DNA of 9,302 nucleotides from Phycisphaerae bacterium (GTDB lineage Bacteria > Planctomycetota > Phycisphaerae > Sedimentisphaerales > SG8-4), in the NCBI GenBank assembly GCA_030603035.1, contig JAUVYQ010000103.1, positions 1-9,302 of the forward strand, written 5' to 3'. The position numbers and the translations under genes were made by a program. Positions 5,658 to 9,302 of the stretch are shown in pieces. Numbering within the stretch: the first letter of the stretch is position 1; every line of letters begins with the position of its first letter. A model generated the notes under the pieces. It saw nothing but the letters and a program-made list of their open reading frames with translations, had not been told where the DNA came from and did no database searches.

Positions 5658-6377
5658 TTAAAAATTCCATCCTGCACTCTCGGCGTATCTTACTCTAATT
5701 CTCTCAATGTCTTCGCTGCTAAGATGAACATCTTTTCTAAGCATTGCCGTCAGCTTGAATTGCCTGAACGTCATATCTTCGATTTTATATTCTTTTGATT
5801 CCACCAGCGCCACATTGTCCAGCAAACTTGAACTGCTCAGCCGCTCAATATAGGCTGCAACTTGAAGGTCGCTCGGAGCCATACCTCCAATATCTATATG
5901 GGTCTCTAACAATTCCTCTCCTGACACTTTCGCCCGAGCTGCTGTCGTCTTTTTCACCTGGGCTTGTCCGTATTTACTGGCCGGCCCGGCAACACGCCTG
6001 GCCTGCTTCGGCTCCTTCTGAACCAGGTTCAGTCGTAAAAGCGACACCCCCGGCGGCAGGGTATTCGTCAACGACGCCAACAAAACACTTCTCGGCACCG
6101 GCTCAAGCAGCTCTGCGGTGGTAAGAGCAGTCTTCATCATCACCTTGCGCTTTCTTTGAAGCTCTTCAAATTGGTCTATGGCCTCTCGTGCCCGGACCAT
6201 TTTTGCATTTACAAGTCTTCCCTTAGTTCTGAAGGCACGCTGGCGCAGCCTGATAGTCATAAACGAACCGCCCAATGCCACCATTACTACCCCAAGCAAC
6301 ACAAGATACAGCAGGTTTGTTCTGTGAGACTCACTGCTTTGCACGTAATCGTCAGGCACAAAATTTATGTTAAGCAT
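5658..6377 (-). CDS. pilN: Type IV pilus assembly protein PilN
   Basis: 239 residues. The short N-terminal segment MLNINFVPDDY matches the INLLP-type peptide by which PilN docks in the PilM groove. One transmembrane helix follows (about 21-43), then a coiled coil (about 44-85, RLVNAKMVRAREAIDQFEELQRK in part) and a periplasmic domain with PRSVLLASLTNTLPPGVSLLRLNLVQ, a typical PilN fold region. A middle segment (about 120-150, KEPKQARR to KTTAARAKV) is basic and looks like an inserted linker, since the family usually runs near 180-200 residues. It lies 108 bases after pilM. Its probable ribosome binding site GGGG (6388-6385) is inside one arm of an inverted repeat, so translation may depend on mRNA folding. 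Confidence 0.88.
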   Translation of the reverse strand: MLNINFVPDDYVQSSESHRTNLLYLVLLGVVMVALGGSFMTIRLRQRAFRTKGRLVNAKMVRAREAIDQFEELQRKRKVMMKTALTTAELLEPVPRSVLLASLTNTLPPGVSLLRLNLVQKEPKQARRVAGPASKYGQAQVKKTTAARAKVSGEELLETHIDIGGMAPSDLQVAAYIERLSSSSLLDNVALVESKEYKIEDMTFRQFKLTAMLRKDVHLSSEDIERIRVRYAESAGWNF

Positions 6378-6380
6378 CTT

Positions 6381-6468
6381 TTAACCCCGTTAGAATTTTT
6401 CCCTTTTTTGTGTCATATTCTTATAAGTCTCTTCAGGCACCCCGTTATAGAATTTCTAACGGGGTTAA
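6381..6468. promoter_or_regulatory. Inverted repeat with alternative pairings, over the pilN ribosome binding site
   Basis: In the minus-strand mRNA a 15-base segment (6468-6454, TTAACCCCGTTAGAA) can pair perfectly with 6395-6381, which contains GGGG, the likely pilN ribosome binding site seven bases before ATG 6377. The same segment can instead pair with TAACGGGG at 6447-6440, forming a smaller, earlier stem and leaving the site free. The three-part layout resembles a translational attenuator. It could equally be a mobile inverted repeat that happens to lie here. Confidence 0.55.
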
Positions 6469-6485
6469 CCCACTCTCTCTTGTCC

Positions 6486-7457
6486 TTATGACAAGCTAAG
6501 CCCGAAGGCGGTAGCCCAATTGACTCGACAATTCCTTCTCTCTATCGGCAGTCCCAAACACTCTTCCGGGCGTTTGGGGCCCTTTCCCGAACGATATGGA
6601 TTAGGCATTTTAACCGCTGCCAGACAATCTGCCATCTGTGCCGGCATTTCCAGCTGCTTTGCTATTGTCGTGCATATCTCTTTATCTACGGCCTGACCCG
6701 AAAGGAAAATCAAACGCTCTATTCGGGCCTTTGGGTGCATCGAGGCGAAGTGCTGTCTGCAGGAAGTCAATTCCAATACCAATCTCGCTACTATTTCATC
6801 CCCCTCGAGCTGGTTGGTTCCTATTGGTATCGAACGAGCAAAAAGGAGTGTCTTTACGCGACAAATCACAACATTCGTACAGTTCGCCTCTATATCAAGC
6901 AGCATCGCGACCACTTGAACATCGCTTTTGCGCCTGGCAAAAAACCTGGTGTAGCTGTTGGTCAGTGCCATCGGCCAAACACCAATAGATTTAATCGTCA
7001 GACCGGCCTTTTCGTATATCGCCAGATGTCTATCAATAATCTTGCGCTCGGCCGCTATCACTAAAACATTGTCCTCCTCCGTCGGGATGTACTTTATCAT
7101 TGCGTCATCAGGTTCGAACGGCAATTTTTGTTTTACCTTCGAGCAGATAGCGTCCGCCAGTTTATCATTATCTACCTTCGGCATTCTTATATGGTCAATA
7201 AACAGCTCACTTGCCGGTATCGCCGCTATCACCTCTTTGCCCCGAAATTTGCCGTTTGCCGTCAACTTACGTATAGTTTCTATGGCCCATCTTTGCCAAT
7301 TCCCGCTGCCGGGTTTCACGTTCTTAGGCCGATTTTCACTGCCGCCGGCAATCAAACTTATACGGCCTCCGTTTTCTCCAAGCTGGACCAAGTTCACGCC
7401 ATCTCGTCCCATATCCACACCAATCGAATATGTGCGGTTTTTCAAAAACCAGAGCAT
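6486..7457 (-). CDS. pilM: Type IV pilus assembly protein PilM
   Basis: 323 residues, actin-like ATPase of the alignment complex, cytoplasmic. The N-terminal GVDMGRDGVNLVQL is the phosphate-1 loop with DxG. The segment EVIAAIPASELFIDHIRMPKVDNDKLADAICSKVKQKLPFEPDD (about 78-121) matches the SHS2 subdomain of PilM. AFGLSLS closes the C-terminus as in the family. It would bind the INFVP tail of PilN, coded just downstream. ATG 7457 is preceded by GGGGTG eight bases upstream. It is the first gene of the operon; the long gap upstream should hold the operon promoter. Confidence 0.93.
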   Translation of the reverse strand: MLWFLKNRTYSIGVDMGRDGVNLVQLGENGGRISLIAGGSENRPKNVKPGSGNWQRWAIETIRKLTANGKFRGKEVIAAIPASELFIDHIRMPKVDNDKLADAICSKVKQKLPFEPDDAMIKYIPTEEDNVLVIAAERKIIDRHLAIYEKAGLTIKSIGVWPMALTNSYTRFFARRKSDVQVVAMLLDIEANCTNVVICRVKTLLFARSIPIGTNQLEGDEIVARLVLELTSCRQHFASMHPKARIERLIFLSGQAVDKEICTTIAKQLEMPAQMADCLAAVKMPNPYRSGKGPKRPEECLGLPIERRNCRVNWATAFGLSLS

Positions 7458-7477
7458 ATCAATTTCACCCCGCTATT

Positions 7478-7505
7478 CAATTGACGATTGACAATTGACA
7501 ATTTC
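7478..7505. repeat. Heptamer array upstream of pilM, CAATTGA type
   Basis: Four phase-perfect units (CAATTGA, CGATTGA, CAATTGA, CAATTTC), ending 20 bases before the pilM ATG and so in the expected 5' untranslated region. Confidence 0.78.
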
Positions 7506-7576
7506 TCCTATTTGCTCCCCGCACCCAACCTCATCATCGTTCAAAGTTGATACCCGCATTAAATTACTTGGGCGCA

Positions 7577-7619
7577 TCCCGCACCTATCAGGCGTCCCCT
7601 TAGGGGAATTGGTGCGGGA
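7577..7619. repeat. Two-tier palindromic element upstream of pilM
   Basis: Outer arms TCCCGCACC (7577-7585) and GGTGCGGGA (7611-7619) enclose an inner stem TCCCC/GGGGA with loop TTA. It aligns along its whole length with the element inside pilC (2743-2786): shared AGGCGT, CCT, AG and AATTGGTGC blocks in the same order, with matching changes in the paired arms (CCCGC/GCGGG here, CCAGC/GCTGG there). That is what is expected if the stem itself is under selection. Confidence 0.82.
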
Positions 7620-7627
7620 CTAAATAA

Positions 7628-7657
7628 AATATAAGAAACAGCCCCCCGACCCGCCAA
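7628..7657 (-). promoter_or_regulatory. Possible promoter of the pilus operon
   Basis: On the minus strand TTGGCG (7657-7652) and TATATT (7633-7628) are 18 bases apart. A start near 7621 would make the mRNA begin almost exactly with the palindromic element at 7619-7577 and give a 5' leader of about 160 bases. The match is modest and no experimental support is visible. Confidence 0.3.
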
Positions 7658-7663
7658 ACGTGA

Positions 7664-7967
7664 GCAAAAATATTCGAACCTTGCTCTGCAAAATATTGCA
7701 AAAAACTGGTTCCACTGCCGATAAAATCCGCGATTTTACTGCTGACCGAAGATAGATTCACAACAGTTTCGGCTTATGGACGTCTGCAAAACGCTTTGAA
7801 GTGAGAAAAAACTTTCTAAAAAACAAAAAAATCTTCAAACAAAATAAAGTTTTCTCTTTTCAAAAAGGTATTGGCGCCGGGTCATAGAATTTTCGGCGGA
7901 TTTCTCAAAAAGGAAAAACAAAGCTTATAGGACATTACGAGCGTATCGGCCATCACGCTTGGCTGCT
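7664..7967. other. Gene-free region between gpsA and the pilus operon
   Basis: I see no supportable gene here. It holds a perfect 7-bp operator-like palindrome TAAAATC/GATTTTA (7722-7728 and 7732-7738) and an A-rich block (7801-7860). The block has several A-tracts of five to seven bases between near-inverted flanks (GAGAAAAAACTTT and AAAGTTTTCTC), which could bend DNA or bind a nucleoid protein. No convincing intrinsic terminator follows the gpsA stop. Confidence 0.4.
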
Positions 7968-8570
7968 CTATTCAGCCTTGAGCTGACGCTTCATCAAATC
8001 GGCAACTGCCGTCTGTATCGCCTTGTTCTCGAACAGCACCTCATAGACCGCCTGCGTAATCGGCATCTCAACATTATATCGGCCCGCAAGCGCAATTACC
8101 GATTTGCAGGTAGCAATGCCTTCGATAACCGATTCAGTAGCCCTTTGCGCTTGCTCTATACTTTGCCCTTTGCCTATCCTTTCGCCGAACGAGCGGTTTC
8201 TTCCCTTTGGCGAAATGCAGGTCGTTACCAAATCACCGAGGCCGGTTAATCCTGCAAACGTCTGAGGTCTTGCCCCCATCGTTACCCCTAATCTGGTTAT
8301 CTAGGCAAGTCCCCTGCACAAAAGCGCCGCCTTTGCGTTATCGCCGGCACCCATACCGTCTATAATTCCTGCGGCAATAGCAATAATGTTCTTACAAGCC
8401 GCAGCTAATTCAACCCCGACAATGTCGGTATTGGTATAAACACGCAGCCAGGGACAATTGAAAGTGTACTGGACCTCTGTGGCCAATTCCTCATCGCTCG
8501 ACGCGGCGCACGCCGTCGCCGGAAGTCTTCTGGCCAGCTCATCGGCAATCGTAGGCCCGGAGAGCACAGC

Positions 8571-8605
8571 AGTTTTGAGTTTTAAGTTTTTAGTTTTGAG
8601 TTTCT
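8571..8605. repeat. Heptamer array inside gpsA, AGTTTTN type
   Basis: Five phase-perfect units (AGTTTTG, AGTTTTA, AGTTTTT, AGTTTTG, AGTTTCT): five or six fixed positions and a variable end. On the minus strand it codes KLKTKNLKLKT, in the loop just before the conserved AVLSGPT strand of GpsA. Confidence 0.88.
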
Positions 8606-8905
8606 CTTTCAGCACGTCGGCAAGTATTTGGGTCGGTCGCAGCAGCGTATCATTCTCAATACCCTTAGCAACCGAGACAATCGGAACACCATCAGGGACG
8701 TATCCTTTTAGCCGGTCCCAAATCCGGCGCATAAACTGACACGGCACCGCAGAGACAATCAGGTCGGCACCCGCCATTATACGCTCATCTTCGCCCTCAA
8801 ATGCAAGGGCTTCGGGCAGTTTATAGCCGGGCAGAAATCTTTTGTTCTCGCCGCTCAACTCTATCTGCCTCAACTGCTCACGGTCGTAACCCCACATCCG
8901 CACAG

Positions 8906-8992
8906 AGCGTATAGCGTTTAGCGTATAGTGTTTAGTGTCTCGGCTATCTGCTTTTTCTTTACTATCCGCTAAACGCTGTCCGCTGTCTGCTA
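8906..8992. repeat. Heptamer-derived insertion inside the GpsA Rossmann fold
   Basis: About 87 bases, a multiple of three, made of degenerate 7-base units in two styles (GTATAGC/GTTTAGC, then CGCTGTC/CGCTAAA). They code roughly IADSGQRLADSKEKADSRDTKHYTLNAIRS split over residues 26-54. This lies between helix A and strand B (RMWGYDRE), where GpsA normally has a tight turn, so it is an in-frame insertion in a surface loop. Confidence 0.78.
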
Positions 8993-9126
8993 TTTTTTTC
9001 TCGCAGAGCAGAATAGCTAAAACGGTGGCCATCCCGCCATCGCCGATTATGGATATATTCTTAAACATAGAGAAGCATTAAAGCAGCCAAAGGCAGGAAT
9101 GTCAATCTTGATGTTCGACTCCCCCC

Positions 9127-9160
9127 GTCATTGCGAGGCCTGAAAGGCCGTGGCAATCTC
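9127..9160. repeat. Palindromic intergenic repeat, GTCATTGCGAG type
   Basis: GTCATTGCGAGGCC, a TGAAA loop, and GGCCGTGGCAATCTC form an imperfect hairpin (ATTGC/GCAAT outer, GGCC/GGCC inner). The GTCATTGCGAG...GCAATCTC frame is a widespread intergenic repeat in several bacterial phyla. It lies between gpsA and the insertion sequence. Confidence 0.65.
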
Positions 9161-9189
9161 TATTTAGCCCGCATTTCTCACAGCACCAG

Positions 9190-9217
9190 TTGAAAAAAGC
9201 TCCTTTTCTGGTATAAC
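9190..9217 (+). promoter_or_regulatory. Promoter of the insertion-sequence transposase
   Basis: TTGAAA (9190-9195) and TATAAC (9212-9217) are 16 bases apart. A start near 9224 would fall in the loop of the inner hairpin, so the element's own mRNA would lack the left arms of both stems. Confidence 0.55.
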
Positions 9218-9255
9218 TTGTTTAGAAAAAACAAGTTAACAAAAAGAAAAGGAGC
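9199..9255. repeat. Nested inverted repeat covering the transposase ribosome binding site
   Basis: Outer arms GCTCCTTTTCT (9199-9209) and AGAAAAGGAGC (9245-9255) are perfect 11-base inverted copies; inner arms AACTTGTTT (9215-9223) and AAACAAGTT (9229-9237) are perfect 9-base copies with loop AGAAA. The right outer arm contains AGGAG, the ribosome binding site for the ATG at 9262. Confidence 0.88.
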
Positions 9256-9261
9256 AATACA

Positions 9262-9302
9262 ATGAAAACACACTGTAATCAAAAAACCCTCGAATTTCAA
9301 AC
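9262..9302 (+). CDS. Start of a transposase, probably IS1380 family (cut by the window end)
   Basis: Thirteen complete codons, MKTHCNQKTLEFQ, open to the window edge. AGGAG lies seven bases before ATG. The short Lys/Gln-rich start followed by LEFQ resembles the N-termini of IS1380-type transposases as I remember them, but 13 residues are too few for certainty. The dedicated promoter and nested inverted repeat just upstream fit an insertion-sequence end. It is the only plus-strand gene in the window. Confidence 0.5.
   Translation, partial: MKTHCNQKTLEFQ

Larger units (their letters stand above)
7968..9068 (-). pseudogene. gpsA: Glycerol-3-phosphate dehydrogenase [NAD(P)+] interrupted by in-frame TAG
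   Basis: Read through, this is 366 residues of a recognisable GpsA, which reduces dihydroxyacetone phosphate to sn-glycerol 3-phosphate for phospholipid synthesis. Seen: nucleotide loop GDGGMATVLA (9-18), SVAKGIE (132-138), LSGPTIADELAR (169-180), the Lys-containing ELAAACKNIIAIAAGIIDGMGAGDNAKAAL (220-249) and, after the stop, GLTGLGDLVTTC and RNRSFG. Codon 256 (8303-8301) is TAG where the family has Glu (RGLAE-TRLG), a single-base change from GAG; the frame is otherwise intact to TAG 7970-7968. An ATG at 8279 with AGGGG five bases upstream could restart translation. Two loops are heptamer-coded (residues about 26-54 and 154-166), explaining the extra length over the usual 330-340. It may be a recent pseudogene, a sequence error, or read through. 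Confidence 0.9.

Noticed and set aside
7458..7627. Riboswitch (such as a cyclic-di-GMP type) in the pilM leader
   Set aside because: I looked for the GEMM-type conserved core and did not find it; the visible structure is explained by the palindromic element.
7968..9068. Genome-wide recoding of TAG as a sense codon
   Set aside because: gpsA itself ends in TAG (7970-7968) at the normal family length, so TAG acts as a stop here; only local readthrough or a mutation or error is left open.

Overview
The window reads as a chromosomal fragment of a Planctomycetota bacterium, most likely from the Phycisphaerae side. This is an inference from three things: the type IV pilus operon with A/F-type pilin cleavage sites, the GDGGMATV variant of the GpsA nucleotide loop, and the density of small repeats (KPIKANT-type, TGWKPV-type and heptamer-type) that I associate with that group. 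No rRNA or other phylogenetic marker is present to prove it. Almost everything is coded on the minus strand.

Layout, right to left in the direction of transcription. At 9190-9302 lies the left end of an insertion sequence: a promoter, a nested inverted repeat that covers the ribosome binding site, and the first 13 codons of a probable IS1380-type transposase on the plus strand. Next is gpsA (9068-7968), complete except for one in-frame TAG where a conserved Glu is expected, and carrying two loop segments made of heptamer repeats. A 510-base gap (7458-7967) follows, with a possible promoter, a palindromic element and an A-tract block. Then comes a type IV pilus operon: pilM, pilN, pilO, a PilP-like gene, pilT, pilC and two minor pilin/pseudopilin genes (PilV-like and PilW-like), ending at 597. 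A tRNA-Val(GAC) lies at 363-290, and the left edge holds a CCAAT-type array with about 10.5-base spacing.

How the genes work together: PilM (cytoplasmic, actin-like), PilN and PilO (inner membrane) and the PilP-like protein form the alignment complex. PilC is the platform protein, PilT the retraction motor, and the two small pilins would prime or decorate the fibre. No PilB/PilF extension ATPase, PilQ secretin, PilD peptidase or major pilin is in the window.

The most striking feature is a set of at least ten arrays with an exact 7-base period but different heptamer sequences. They lie between genes and, in frame or nearly so, inside coding sequence: the leader peptides of both pilins and two surface loops of GpsA. 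Because 7 is not a multiple of 3, unit gain or loss would shift frame, so the PilW-like gene in particular looks able to vary by phase. A second family, a two-tier palindrome, occurs once inside the linker of pilC and once upstream of pilM. Nearly every pil gene junction is filled by a different small repeat, and at pilN the repeat can form alternative stems, one of which hides the ribosome binding site.
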